A stretch of 64,000 nt of DNA from Chryseobacterium culicis. GTDB lineage: Bacteria; Bacteroidota; Bacteroidia; Flavobacteriales; Weeksellaceae. The notes below the pieces were generated by a model, which worked only from the letters and a program-made list of their open reading frames with translations, did no database searches and was not told where the DNA came from. The DNA is taken from positions 1-64,000 of the forward strand of contig NZ_FNWQ01000010.1 in the NCBI RefSeq assembly GCF_900108365.1. The letters run 5' to 3'. A program made the position numbers and the translations under genes. This document shows positions 14,711-23,970 of this stretch, one piece after another (within the stretch, counting starts at the first letter, position 1; each line of letters begins with the position of its first letter).

Positions 14711-16849
14711 ATGAGACTACATAAATTTTCTTTATTGATGCTGGTTTTAGGCAGTTCTGCATTTGCCCAGACCCAAAAGTTTACCATGGCAGAGGCTGTA
14801 AATGGAATGAGAACCAACCTTGCTGTGAAAAATATTTCTCAGTTTTCATGGGCTGCAGACGGAAAATCATATATCCAGGCAGTGAAAGGCGGTTATCTGA
14901 TCACAGATCTCAAAACCAACAAACAGGATACTCTGATCTCGTTGAATCAACTGAACAGAAACCTTTCCAATGCTAAGCTTAAAGCTGTTCCTCCCATTAA
15001 ATTTACAGGAAATACCAAGGGATACTTTACTACCGATGGTAAAATGTCATGGATCGAGAAATCAGGAAATGACTGGAAGGTTAAAAATACGGCAACAATT
15101 GATAAAGATGCTGCGAATGTGAAAATGTTTGGTGACGGTGAAACTTTCGCCTTTACCGCAAAGAATAATTTATTTGTAAACAGAAACGGAAAAACCATTG
15201 CTGTAACCAACGAAACCAATGAAAATATCATCAGCGGACAGGCGGTTCACAGAAATGAATTCGGTATTGATACGGGAATTTTTCCTGCTCCCAACTCTGA
15301 AAGTGTAGCATTCTATAAAATGGATCAGAGCATGGTAGCAGATTACCCGATCATCGACTGGTCTGTAACCCCTGCTGTAAACCACAATATCAAATACCCA
15401 ATGGCCGGGCAGACTTCCCATCAGGTAACATTAGGGGTTTTCAATATCAAAACCCAATCTACTGTGTTCTTAAAAGTGGAGGGAGAAAAAGATCAATATC
15501 TGACGGCCGTTACATGGAGCCCGGATTCAAAATACATCTTTGTAGGAGTTCTGAACAGAGGCCAGAATCATATGAAGATGAATCAGTATGATGCTGCTAC
15601 AGGAGAATTGGTGAAAACTTTATTTGAAGAAACAGACAGTAAATACGTAGAGCCACAGCATCCGCTTACTTTTTTCCCTAATTCTAATACAGACTTCATA
15701 TGGCAGAGCCAGAGAACGGGCTACAATCATTTGTTTCACTACAGCCTTGAAAAAGGACTGATATCTCAAATCACAAAAGGGGACTGGCTGGTAACCGATA
15801 TCTTAGGATTCAATGAAAAGAAAAAGGAAATCTATTTTACTTCTACAAAAGAAACTCCTTTAGAAAGACATTTATATAGAATCAACTGGACCAACTTCAA
15901 GATGCAAAAGCTGGATGATGCAGAAGGTATGCACATTGGAACATTGAGCAGTGATGGAAACTATCTTTATGATGCATACAGCAATGCCAATTCACCGAGA
16001 GTGGCCAACATTATCAATACAGCGAACTTAAAAACTACGAATATCCTGACTTCTGAAAATCCATTAAAGAATTACCAGAGACCGGAAATTAAAAACGTTA
16101 CACTAAAAGCAGATGACGGAACTCCTTTGTACGGAAAGATCATTCTTCCTACAAATTTTGATCCGAATAAAAAATACCCAACTATTGTTTATCTGTATAA
16201 CGGACCCCACTTACAGCTGATCACCAACAGTTTTCCGGCATCAGGAAATCTATGGTATGAATACATGGCTCAGAACGGTTACGTTATTTTTACCATGGAC
16301 GGAAGAGGTTCTTCTAACCGTGGACTGAAATTCGAGCAGGCGGTATTCAGAAATCTGGGAACTACAGAAATGAATGACCAGATGAAAGGAGTAGAGTACT
16401 TAAAGTCACTTCCTTATGTAGATGGAGACAAAATGGGAATCCATGGATGGAGTTTCGGCGGATTTATGACAACCAGCTTCATGCTCCGTAAACCGGATGT
16501 ATTTAAAGTAGGAGTAGCAGGAGGGCCGGTAATCGACTGGAGCATGTACGAGATCATGTACGGAGAAAGATATATGGATACTCCTCAGGAAAATCCGCAG
16601 GGATATGCAACGGCTAATCTTCTGGATAAAGTGCAAAACCTGAAAGGGAAATTACTGATGATCCATGGAGCTCAGGATGATGTCGTAGTATGGCAGCATT
16701 CTATTAAATTTATTAAGTCTGCTGTGGATAACGGCGTTCAGCTGGATTATTTTACGTATCCGGGACATCCGCATAACGTGATCGGGAAAGACAGAGTTCA
16801 CCTGATGCAGAAAATCACAGATTATTTTGATCTGTATCTGAAGAAATAA
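14711..16849 (+). CDS. Prolyl oligopeptidase-family (S9) dipeptidyl peptidase IV-like protease
   Basis: A 712-residue periplasmic serine protease. The signal peptide (MRLHKFSLLMLVLGSSAFAQ) fixes the start at 14711; a longer frame from 14669 would precede the promoter. The N-terminal 440 residues form the beta-propeller with DPP4-type segments ('EFGIDTGIFPAPNSESVAFYKMD', 'QPLTFFPNS'-like 'HPLTFFPNS'), and the C-terminal part is the alpha/beta hydrolase with Ser581 (GWSFGG), Asp656/657 (GAQDD) and His688 (GHPHN). Such enzymes release X-Pro dipeptides during peptide feeding. Monocistronic, with terminator. Confidence 0.92.
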   Translation: MRLHKFSLLMLVLGSSAFAQTQKFTMAEAVNGMRTNLAVKNISQFSWAADGKSYIQAVKGGYLITDLKTNKQDTLISLNQLNRNLSNAKLKAVPPIKFTGNTKGYFTTDGKMSWIEKSGNDWKVKNTATIDKDAANVKMFGDGETFAFTAKNNLFVNRNGKTIAVTNETNENIISGQAVHRNEFGIDTGIFPAPNSESVAFYKMDQSMVADYPIIDWSVTPAVNHNIKYPMAGQTSHQVTLGVFNIKTQSTVFLKVEGEKDQYLTAVTWSPDSKYIFVGVLNRGQNHMKMNQYDAATGELVKTLFEETDSKYVEPQHPLTFFPNSNTDFIWQSQRTGYNHLFHYSLEKGLISQITKGDWLVTDILGFNEKKKEIYFTSTKETPLERHLYRINWTNFKMQKLDDAEGMHIGTLSSDGNYLYDAYSNANSPRVANIINTANLKTTNILTSENPLKNYQRPEIKNVTLKADDGTPLYGKIILPTNFDPNKKYPTIVYLYNGPHLQLITNSFPASGNLWYEYMAQNGYVIFTMDGRGSSNRGLKFEQAVFRNLGTTEMNDQMKGVEYLKSLPYVDGDKMGIHGWSFGGFMTTSFMLRKPDVFKVGVAGGPVIDWSMYEIMYGERYMDTPQENPQGYATANLLDKVQNLKGKLLMIHGAQDDVVVWQHSIKFIKSAVDNGVQLDYFTYPGHPHNVIGKDRVHLMQKITDYFDLYLKK

Positions 16850-16855
16850 TAATAC

Positions 16856-16886
16856 AATCCAGTCTAGCTTTAGGCTGGATTTTTTG
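16856..16886 (+). terminator. Terminator of the S9 peptidase gene
   Basis: An 11-bp stem (AATCCAGTCTA with TAGGCTGGATT, 16856-16866 with 16871-16881) around GCTT, followed by TTTTT; 7 bp after the stop codon. Confidence 0.87.
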
Positions 16887-16914
16887 TTTCGCTAAAAAGG
16901 ATTAGGATTTTTTG

Positions 16915-17090
16915 AAAACGCAAAGGCGCAGAGTGTATTGAATAGAGCATATTTTAAGACTCAAGGATTTTATCTGCGATAAAATTGTACAGTTCTAATA
17001 CTATATGTACAAATCTTTGCTGAAAATCTTTGATTTTCTTGCATCTTAAAACAGTATAAATATAAAAAATCCTTGCGCCCTTACGTTATC
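16915..17090. repeat. Long inverted-repeat element (family D)
   Basis: The gap before the flavin monooxygenase gene has terminal inverted segments: ACGCAAAGGCGCAG at about 16918-16931 and TTGCGCCCTTACGTT at 17073-17087, which is its imperfect reverse complement. An inner pair, CAAGGATTTTAT near 16963 and ATAAAAAATCCTTG near 17061-17074, is also inverted. No ORF is inside. The 'aaaacgcaaaggcgca' end resembles a repeat seen widely in Chryseobacterium genomes, from memory and not checked. Confidence 0.6.
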
Positions 17091-17165
17091 CAACAAAAAA
17101 ATCCTCAGTATTCAACAGCCCTTCCGATCTTAACAAACATCAATGTTTTTGATTTTGCATAGTGG

Positions 17166-17173
17166 TACTTTTG
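17166..17173 (+). promoter_or_regulatory. -7 element of the LLM oxidoreductase gene
   Basis: TACTTTTG matches TAnnTTTG and lies 19 bp before the ATG. T-rich TTTTTG just upstream could be a -33 element but the gap (14 bp) is short. Confidence 0.55.
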
Positions 17174-17192
17174 TAGTACTAAAATCAACAAT

Positions 17193-18218
17193 ATGGAATT
17201 AGGAATAGGAATGTTCGGAGATCTGGCTTTAGACCCGTCTACCGGAAAATATAAAGATGCAGGAATCAAAATCCGTGAAATACTGGATCAGGTAAAATTC
17301 ATGGATGAGGTAGGAATTGATGTTTTCGCAATGGGAGAACACCACCGTCCGGATTATGCTGTTTCCTCTCCGGAGATCGTTTTGGCAGCAGCAGCAAGCA
17401 TTACCAAAAATATAAAGCTGGCCAGTGGAGTGACTGTTTTAAGTTCTTCTGAACCGGTAAAAGTATATGAAGATTTTTCAACACTGGATCTTATTTCAGA
17501 CGGAAGAGCAGAGATATTCGTGGGACGCGGAAGTTTCATTGAATCATTTCCCCTCTACGGTTATTCGCTGAATGATTATGAACAATTATTTGACGAAAAA
17601 TTAGAATTATTGCTGAAAATCAATTCAGAAGAAAATGTAAGCTGGTCTGGAAAGCTTCGTGCTCCGATGCAGAATCAGACCGTTTATCCAAGGGCAAAAA
17701 ATGACGGTAAACTTTCAATCTGGAGAGCTGTTGGAGGAACTCCCCAGTCTGTTTTGAGTGCAGCACAGCTTGGAATGCCTTTAGTGGTAGCTATCATTGG
17801 AGGAATGCCAATCCAGTTTAGAAATCTGATCGAGTTCTATAAGCAGGAATACCAGAAAGCAGGGCACGATGTTTCGAAAATGCAGATTGCGATTCATTCG
17901 CATACTTTTGTAAGTGATGACCAACAAGTAGTGGATGGATATTTCCATAATTATAAATCCCAGATGGATAGGATAGGAGCATCCAGAGGATGGGCACCTT
18001 ACACAAAAGCTCAGTATGAGGGCGGAAGAAGCAAAGACGGAGCATTGTTTATAGGAAGTCCGGCAGAAGTAGCCGATAAAATTGCTTACATGAAAGAAAT
18101 TTTCGGAATTACAAGATTTATCGGACACATGGATGTGGGGGATCCTGCCCGTGATGTGATGATGAAGTCTATAGAATTGTTTGGAAATGAAGTGAAGCCT
18201 GTTATAAAAGGGCTGTAA
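17193..18218 (+). CDS. LLM-class flavin-dependent oxidoreductase
   Basis: A 341-residue bacterial luciferase-like (TIM-barrel, FMN/F420-type) oxidoreductase. Family features are the opening strand 'MELGIGMFGDLALDP', 'GIDVFAMGEHHRPDYAVSSPEIVLAAAA', 'KLASGVTVLSSSEPVKVYEDFSTLDLISDGRAEIFVGRGSF' and 'LFIGSPAEVADKIAYM'. It most resembles the subgroup of small LLM monooxygenases with the GEHH.PDY motif. The substrate is unknown. A 10-bp-stem terminator follows, shared with the convergent sbcC. Confidence 0.88.
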   Translation: MELGIGMFGDLALDPSTGKYKDAGIKIREILDQVKFMDEVGIDVFAMGEHHRPDYAVSSPEIVLAAAASITKNIKLASGVTVLSSSEPVKVYEDFSTLDLISDGRAEIFVGRGSFIESFPLYGYSLNDYEQLFDEKLELLLKINSEENVSWSGKLRAPMQNQTVYPRAKNDGKLSIWRAVGGTPQSVLSAAQLGMPLVVAIIGGMPIQFRNLIEFYKQEYQKAGHDVSKMQIAIHSHTFVSDDQQVVDGYFHNYKSQMDRIGASRGWAPYTKAQYEGGRSKDGALFIGSPAEVADKIAYMKEIFGITRFIGHMDVGDPARDVMMKSIELFGNEVKPVIKGL

Positions 18219-18239
18219 AAACAGAAGTTTATGAGGAGC

Positions 18240-18270
18240 AAAAGCCACAGAGAGATCTTTGTGGCTTTTG
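18240..18270. terminator. Bidirectional terminator between LLM oxidoreductase and sbcC
   Basis: AAAAGCCACA (18240-18249) pairs perfectly with TGTGGCTTTT (18260-18269) around a 10-base loop; A/T ends give T runs on both strands. Confidence 0.85.
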
Positions 18271-18289
18271 TTGTTTATATGTAATATCA

Positions 18290-21200
18290 TTAAACAATTT
18301 CAATCAGACTGCCTCTTTCCTCGTCTTTAATAATGTTGAGTGCTGTGGGGATTTTTTCTTTCAGCTCTTCAACGTGCGAAATAATTCCTACAATCCTGTT
18401 TTCTTTCATCAGGCTGGTGAGCGTTTCAAATACAATATTTACAGATTCCGTATCCTGGGTACCGAAACCTTCATCTATGAAGAAGAAGTTTTTATCTGCC
18501 TGCGCATTGGCCTGAACACTTTCTGCGAGCGCTAAAGCAAGGCTCAGAGATACCTGAAATGCCTGTCCTCCCGAAAGTGTTTTTACATTTCTGCTCTTTC
18601 CCTCGTTGAGATAATCTATGATTTCAAAATCGTTATTTTCATTGAGCTGAAGGCTCAGCTGATTTCTTGTCATGCGGTGAAAACGTACATTGGCATGATC
18701 ACAAAGCTGTCTCAAATAAATAGACGAAACGTATTGTACAAAACCTGCTCCTTTAAATAGGTTTATCATAATCTTTAAATTTTCCGAACGTTTCTGCAAT
18801 TTTACAAGCTCTTTTAAAAGAGTCTCTTTCTTCACAAACTCTTTTTCCAGTCTGTCTATTTCTGCAATTTTAGTCACTACAGAATCACTGATTTTTTTCT
18901 GTTCAGTTTGCGCTTCAAGAAATTGCTGCTCAGCCAGAGAAAACTGCTCATTATCAAATGAAAGCCCTTTAAGCTTGAGCTCGAGCTCTCCGATGAACTT
19001 TTTTAAAGCTTCAAATTCTACTTTAAAATTCTGAATTTTGGCTCTTACTAATTCAACATTGATTTCCTGAAGTAAAATATTCTCCACTTCTTTAAATTCA
19101 CTGAAATTTTGATCAGCCAAAGCCTTCGCCACCGCGCCTTCATTATCAGAAATTTCTTTTTCCAGTTCTGTAATCTGTTTCTCAGACTGACTGACAATGG
19201 TTTTTTGCTCTGCTAATTTTGGAGAAAGAATTTTTTCCTGTTCCAATGCCTTTTGATAATTTGCCTCAATTTCTTTATTAGATTGTACCAGCTTTTGATA
19301 GGTTTCTTCAATCTCAGCTTTTTCTTTCTGGATGTATAAATTCCAATCCAGAATCTTAAGGCCGGAACGGCTGATATTGATCTGTTCCTCCTTTGAAACT
19401 TCTTCCAGACGGAATGCTTCCAGAGCGCTCTTATACTTTTCCAAAGTTTTGGTTTCCCTTTCCAGATTATCTCGTTCCAAAGCAATATTCCGCTCAGTTT
19501 CTTCAATCTTTTTTTCTAAAGTAAATGAGTACGCCCGTTTTTTTTCAAACTCCTCTTCCTGATCTGGTGAAAATGTTTTCCAGTTGAATTTCTGAATATG
19601 ATCTTCAATACTTTTCTGAATCTGAGCCGTAATTTTCTGCTCAGAAAGAAGCTGCTCTTCAAAGATTTTTTTACGGTCCAGGATTTTTTCAACCTCTGCT
19701 TCCTTCCTTTGAATAGCAGTTATTTCCTGTTCTAAAGATGTTATTTTCTCCTGAATTTCCTGCAGCTCAGCATTCACATCATGAAATTCCACAATATGCG
19801 GATGTTCCTGAGATCCGCAAAGAGGGCAGTTCTCACCGTCATGAAGTTCGCTGGCGAAACGGGAAAGTTCTTTTTGAATTTTAAGATGATCGAGCTTCTG
19901 GGAAAGTTCCTTTTTCTTAGTTTCTAAAGTTTCTTTTATAATCCTGAAATCTTCTTTATAATTTTCGGTATAAACAAATGGCTTTAATTGTTCTTCAATT
20001 TCTCCAATCTGCTTTTGATGTTTCTCGATCTTTTCGGTTTGTTCCTGAAGTGATTTTTTTAAATTCCTTTGCTGAATAAACCAGCTGCTCACTTCGGAAA
20101 GCAAAGAAGAATCAAGTTTCTGTTCTTTTAAAGTATTAATCTGTGCAGAGAATTCATTAATGGCCTTTTGAATTTTCTCTTTATGAAGATCTACTTCTTT
20201 TACTTTCTCGGAGCCTTTTTGAGTTCTTTCATTCAGAATTTTGATTTCCTCGGAAAATCCGATCATTTGAAGGATAAGGCTTACATCATTTTCCTGAATT
20301 CTGGATTGCTCCAAAGCTTTAAACTGAGGTTCAAGAGCTGAGAGCCTTTCTTTTACGAGATTAAAAGCTTTTTCAGTTTCCTGCCGGTTTTTGATCTGTT
20401 GTTCTTTCTCATCTTGCTTGACCGAAATCTCTTTTGAAAGCTTATTTTTTTCAACAATTAATGGGTTGAATAGCCTGAAAACACGGTCATACAATATCGC
20501 CTGTACTTCCAGAGCATCCATTTGAGACTTTTCCTGAGAAAGTATTTCGAATTTTTCTTTATTCTGCTGTAAACTGTTAAAGTCGCTTTTTAAACTTTTC
20601 AGCTGTTGATAAACCTGGGAAACCTTCTCCAGCTTTTCATTGGATTCAGAGAGCAGTTTCTGTTCTTCTGTCAGCTGTTCTTTCTGGAGTGTGATTTTCT
20701 CTTCATTGATCTCTTCAAATCCTTTTAACTGTCCTTCAAGCTGGTCCAGTTCGGATCTGTTTTTTGTATTGAGTGCAGCAACATTATTTTGAAGATCAAA
20801 TTTCTGAAGGTTAAAGATCTCCTTCATCATATTCGTTCTTTCTGCAGCGCCCAATTCAAGGAATTCTTTGAACTGACCCTGCGGAATTATGATTGTCCTT
20901 TTGAAGTTGGAATAGCTTAACCCGATAATGGATTCTGCATTTGAATGGTCTAAAGGAATCCATTGGCCATTAATATTTTCATAAAATGTAACAGCATTTG
21001 GTTTTACCTCTTCGAATTTCTTGGAATTTCGCTTAAAATCGCGGGTAGCACGGAAAAGCTTATTCTCGTAATTCACAAAATCAAATTCAATGTAAGAGCT
21101 GTTTGACTTTAAATTCATCATGTTGTAAGCTCTTTTGTCACGCATGTTCAGACGTTCCGTTTCGCCGTATAAAGCAAACGAAATAGCTTCAAGAACAGAA

Positions 21201-21325
21201 GACTTTCCGGAGCCCACCGCACCGAAAATTCCAAACAGCCCGGCTTCAGTAAGATTCCTGAAATCAATAGTCTGGCGTTCTTTGTACGAATAAAGTCCTT
21301 CGATCGTTAATTGAACAGGGATCAT
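18290..21325 (-). CDS. sbcC: Exonuclease SbcCD, ATPase subunit C
   Basis: A 1011-residue SMC-like ATPase. The N-terminal half-site has Walker A 'FGAVGSGKSSVLEAISFALYG'; two long coiled coils flank a zinc hook with CPLC at residues 500-503; the C-terminal half-site has the ABC signature 'KTLSGGQAFQVSLSLALALAES' and Walker B 'NFFFIDEGFGTQD'. With SbcD it forms the bacterial Mre11-Rad50 machine that opens DNA hairpins and processes double-strand ends. The start codon lies 3 bp after the sbcD stop, so the two are one operon. Full length for the family. Confidence 0.96.
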   Translation of the reverse strand: MIPVQLTIEGLYSYKERQTIDFRNLTEAGLFGIFGAVGSGKSSVLEAISFALYGETERLNMRDKRAYNMMNLKSNSSYIEFDFVNYENKLFRATRDFKRNSKKFEEVKPNAVTFYENINGQWIPLDHSNAESIIGLSYSNFKRTIIIPQGQFKEFLELGAAERTNMMKEIFNLQKFDLQNNVAALNTKNRSELDQLEGQLKGFEEINEEKITLQKEQLTEEQKLLSESNEKLEKVSQVYQQLKSLKSDFNSLQQNKEKFEILSQEKSQMDALEVQAILYDRVFRLFNPLIVEKNKLSKEISVKQDEKEQQIKNRQETEKAFNLVKERLSALEPQFKALEQSRIQENDVSLILQMIGFSEEIKILNERTQKGSEKVKEVDLHKEKIQKAINEFSAQINTLKEQKLDSSLLSEVSSWFIQQRNLKKSLQEQTEKIEKHQKQIGEIEEQLKPFVYTENYKEDFRIIKETLETKKKELSQKLDHLKIQKELSRFASELHDGENCPLCGSQEHPHIVEFHDVNAELQEIQEKITSLEQEITAIQRKEAEVEKILDRKKIFEEQLLSEQKITAQIQKSIEDHIQKFNWKTFSPDQEEEFEKKRAYSFTLEKKIEETERNIALERDNLERETKTLEKYKSALEAFRLEEVSKEEQINISRSGLKILDWNLYIQKEKAEIEETYQKLVQSNKEIEANYQKALEQEKILSPKLAEQKTIVSQSEKQITELEKEISDNEGAVAKALADQNFSEFKEVENILLQEINVELVRAKIQNFKVEFEALKKFIGELELKLKGLSFDNEQFSLAEQQFLEAQTEQKKISDSVVTKIAEIDRLEKEFVKKETLLKELVKLQKRSENLKIMINLFKGAGFVQYVSSIYLRQLCDHANVRFHRMTRNQLSLQLNENNDFEIIDYLNEGKSRNVKTLSGGQAFQVSLSLALALAESVQANAQADKNFFFIDEGFGTQDTESVNIVFETLTSLMKENRIVGIISHVEELKEKIPTALNIIKDEERGSLIEIV

Positions 21326-21328
21326 GGC

Positions 21329-22534
21329 TTACGCATTTAAAATTTCGTTAAACAAATTCATCAGTTCCTCATTGGCTTCCTGACCGCCATTTTTAGATTT
21401 AAAATAATCTTTGAATAAAACATCAATATCCTGACTCAAATTAATTTCACGGGTTTGATTCTCGCCCAATTCAAGATTTCTGATTTTGGGAATAAGATGA
21501 ACAATTCCGTTATGAGACTGATAAATCAACCTTCTTTCGTCAGCTGTTAAGAAAGTTTCGCTTTCCAGTGTAAGTTCAATAAATGTATTTGGATTTTCAC
21601 TCATCCATTGAACGGCGTCATCAATGGAAGTAAATGTTTTCCTTACTAAAGCTCTTCCGCCAGACAGTACTTTTTTCTCATAGATAACTGCTTTTCCAGG
21701 CTCTGCATCAATAATGGAAACATACTTCGTCTGTCCGGCTTCACTGAAGCTGTAGCATAAGGGAGAAGAGGAATACACAACGGGTTTTTCTTTTGTTCCA
21801 ATGTTCTGAAAACCATGGAGATGGCCTAATGCCGTATACTGAATCTGCTCAGGAATACTGTCTGAAAAAATCAGGTCTGCATTGCCTATTTTAATAGGCT
21901 TTTCTCCTTCCGGTTCTTCCAGGATTTCTGAACCCCTTTTGTTCATATATAAATGAGCGGTAAGAAGATTCACTCCGGCGTTATCACAAAACTGATCAGC
22001 AAGGTTTTTCCAGTTCTGGGAAAGCACTTTGTTAATTTCTTCCTCCTTATTTTCTCCAAAATATTCTTTTAAGCGGATCTCATTCGCGAAAGGAGTATGA
22101 AGTACACGGACCGGAAAATCTATTCCTTCAATTTCAAGTTCAATAAAACCTTCTTTTGAGTGGGTAATGCTGAAATGTTCTGTTCCAAAAGGAGTGATTT
22201 CAGCTTTTGGATGTCCTATCAAAATAATTCCGCACTCTCTTGCCAGAGGATCCGGAGCATTAATTAAGCTGGGAGAATCATGATTACCCGAAATAGCAAT
22301 TACCGGACGTTTCCCATTCAGGGATAAACGTTTTAAGGTTTTATAAAAAAGTTCAGCAGACTCTACACTTGGATTGAAATTATCAAAAAGATCTCCGGCA
22401 ATTAAAACCAAATTAACATTTTGTTCATCAGCAATGTGAACAATTTCATTCATAACAAGAGCCTGTTCTTCCAGTCTTGAAAAACGGTCGAGGCGTTTAC
22501 CCAAATGCCAGTCGGCTGTATGCAGAATTTTCAT
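21329..22534 (-). CDS. sbcD: Exonuclease SbcCD, nuclease subunit D
   Basis: A 401-residue Mre11-type nuclease. All calcineurin-like phosphoesterase motifs are present: 'HTADWHLGKRL' (N-terminal Asp-x-His), 'LIAGDLFDN', 'AISGNHDSP', 'LLTAHLYM' and 'ALGHLHG'. The C-terminal part (about 270-401) is the capping and SbcC-binding region. It is the first gene of the sbcDC operon, and a tiny basic ORF lies 47 bp upstream on the same strand. Confidence 0.96.
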   Translation of the reverse strand: MKILHTADWHLGKRLDRFSRLEEQALVMNEIVHIADEQNVNLVLIAGDLFDNFNPSVESAELFYKTLKRLSLNGKRPVIAISGNHDSPSLINAPDPLARECGIILIGHPKAEITPFGTEHFSITHSKEGFIELEIEGIDFPVRVLHTPFANEIRLKEYFGENKEEEINKVLSQNWKNLADQFCDNAGVNLLTAHLYMNKRGSEILEEPEGEKPIKIGNADLIFSDSIPEQIQYTALGHLHGFQNIGTKEKPVVYSSSPLCYSFSEAGQTKYVSIIDAEPGKAVIYEKKVLSGGRALVRKTFTSIDDAVQWMSENPNTFIELTLESETFLTADERRLIYQSHNGIVHLIPKIRNLELGENQTREINLSQDIDVLFKDYFKSKNGGQEANEELMNLFNEILNA

Positions 22535-22581
22535 AAAAAGTTGATCTTTGTTTACAGTAAATAGATAAAATTACAACGGAT

Positions 22582-22734
22582 TTATCGCTCATTATCAGTT
22601 TCCTTTGCTTTAAAATCCTCTAAAATTTGTTTTAAGCGTGCTTTTCTTTCTACCTCGGCATTTTGTATTTTCCGTTTTTTCTGATCGATCTTCTTTTTAT
22701 TTTTTTTTCGGTTTGCATCATTATTTTTACTCAT
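22582..22734 (-). CDS. Small lysine/arginine-rich protein (50 aa)
   Basis: An ATG at 22734-22732 opens a 50-codon frame ending in TAA. The predicted product begins MSKNNDANRKKNKKK, has a central helix-forming stretch (KKRKIQNAEVERKARLKQIL) and an acidic end. About 40% of residues are Lys or Arg, so it may bind nucleic acid or the ribosome. It precedes sbcD on the same strand with a 47-bp gap and might be the first gene of that operon. Low complexity makes the coding call only moderately safe, but similar small basic ORFs are common in Flavobacteriia. Confidence 0.55.
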   Translation of the reverse strand: MSKNNDANRKKNKKKIDQKKRKIQNAEVERKARLKQILEDFKAKETDNER

Positions 22735-22838
22735 ATTTATCGGTAAGAAATAGCTTCCTCAAAAATAAGAAACAAAAAGGAAGAAGGGGGGTGGATTTCC
22801 ATATAAACTTATAATAAATTAATTTAGCAAAAAAAAAG

Positions 22839-23093
22839 ATGGAACAACAGTCCAAAGATCCTCTGCATGGAAAAAGGCTGGATGCTATTCTTGAAGAGCT
22901 GGTAGAATACTACGAAGGTTTTGAAAGACTAGGCGAACAGATCAATATAAAATGCTTTACAGATAACCCCAGTATAAATTCTTCCCTGAAGTTTTTAAGG
23001 AAAACCCCCTGGGCAAGAACTAAAGTAGAAAGTCTCTACCTCTTTATGCTGAGACAGAAAAAAAGAGATGAGGGCAGAAGCAATAAAGGGTAG
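22839..23093 (+). CDS. VF530-family (DUF2132) DNA-binding protein
   Basis: An 84-residue protein that matches the VF530/DUF2132 family over its whole length: 'DPLHGKRLDAILEELVEYYEGFERLGEQI' then 'CFTDNPSINSSLKFLRKTPWARTKVESLYL'. The Vibrio founding member is an all-helical protein proposed to bind DNA. Divergent from sbcDC and its small upstream ORF. Role unknown. Confidence 0.88.
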   Translation: MEQQSKDPLHGKRLDAILEELVEYYEGFERLGEQINIKCFTDNPSINSSLKFLRKTPWARTKVESLYLFMLRQKKRDEGRSNKG

Positions 23094-23196
23094 AAGTTCC
23101 TGAATCATTATAGAATTCGTTTAAAGTATAAAGAAGATCTGTTTTTCTTTATGTCTTTCATAGTTTCCTTCTTCCATCCCACAGCTTACGGGCTCA

Positions 23197-23224
23197 TTGA
23201 ATCATTTCAAAAATAGTATATTTG
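23197..23224 (+). promoter_or_regulatory. Promoter of the FKBP isomerase gene
   Basis: TTG (23197-23199) and TATATTTG (23217-23224), 17 bp apart, match the flavobacterial consensus well. The ATG is 42 bp downstream. Confidence 0.7.
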
Positions 23225-23266
23225 TAACATTAATCGTGAAACAAAATCACGAAAAAAAGAAAAAAT

Positions 23267-23767
23267 ATGACAATTGAAAACAATCACGTTGTAGCTGTAA
23301 AGTATATACTTCACACTATCGAACCAGATGGAAGTAAGATTCTTGTAGAAGAAACAACAACAGAAAATCCGCTTACATTTTTGTATGGTGTGGGGATGAT
23401 GATTCCTAAATTTGAACAGAATATCCTTGGTTTGAAAGCTGGAGATAAAGCTGCTTTTACGATTCAGCCTGAAGAAGCTTATGGTGAAAGACAACCGGAT
23501 GCTATCGCTCAACTACCAGTGGAAATGTTCAACGAATCAGGTCTTCCGCCTGTAGGAGCTATTTTACCGCTATCTGACAACCAGGGGAATAATTTCCAGG
23601 CTTTTGTAGTAGAAATTACTCCGGAAGTGGTAGTAGCAGATCTTAACCATCCTATGGCGGGTAAAGTTTTAGATTTCCAGGTGGAAGTTCTAAACACTCG
23701 TCCGGCAACAGAAGAAGAGTTGGCACATGGCCACGCTCACGGAATTGATGGAAACGAATCTCACTAA
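23267..23767 (+). CDS. FKBP-type peptidyl-prolyl isomerase, SlyD-like
   Basis: A 166-residue cytoplasmic isomerase/chaperone. The FKBP part is split by an inserted IF domain as in SlyD: 'NPLTFLYGVGMMIPKFEQNILGLKAGDKAAFTIQPEEAYGE' (34-75), then the insert, then 'DLNHPMAGKVLDFQVEVL'. The C-terminus has only three or four histidines (HGHAHG...), a much reduced version of the metal-binding tail of E. coli SlyD, so nickel delivery is doubtful. Own promoter and own terminator. Confidence 0.92.
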   Translation: MTIENNHVVAVKYILHTIEPDGSKILVEETTTENPLTFLYGVGMMIPKFEQNILGLKAGDKAAFTIQPEEAYGERQPDAIAQLPVEMFNESGLPPVGAILPLSDNQGNNFQAFVVEITPEVVVADLNHPMAGKVLDFQVEVLNTRPATEEELAHGHAHGIDGNESH

Positions 23768-23810
23768 AAAATAATGTAAAGTTCGTTTTTACGGACATTT
23801 TTTAGATAAA

Positions 23811-23846
23811 AAATAAGCCGCAGATACTTCTGTGGCTTATTTTTAT
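23811..23846 (+). terminator. Terminator of the FKBP isomerase gene
   Basis: AAATAAGCCGCAG (23811-23823) pairs with CTGTGGCTTATTT (23830-23842) around a 6-base loop, then T. Confidence 0.88.
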
Positions 23847-23878
23847 TTATGTGGCTACATTAGGTGTTGAATGCTTGG

Positions 23879-23932
23879 CATTCCCCTCGGTGGCGAAAAT
23901 TCAAAGAATTTTTGACGGGATGGTTCTATACG
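23879..23932 (-). repeat. Dispersed repeat family C, copy 1
   Basis: On the minus strand this reads CCCGTCAAAAATTC, TTTGAATTTTCGCCACC and GAGGGGAAT, the same order as 48512-48560 on the plus strand. The middle, AAAATTC TTT GAATTTT, is itself an inverted repeat. The copy in family C at 48512 has a few extra bases before GAGGGGAAT. Confidence 0.85.
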
Positions 23933-23970
23933 CAAAGCATTACTCCACAATATATTCCTCAACAGCTTTC

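Noticed and set aside
17781-18290. 169-codon ORF opposite the LLM oxidoreductase gene
   Set aside because: The plus-strand gene has complete family motifs; the minus frame has none.
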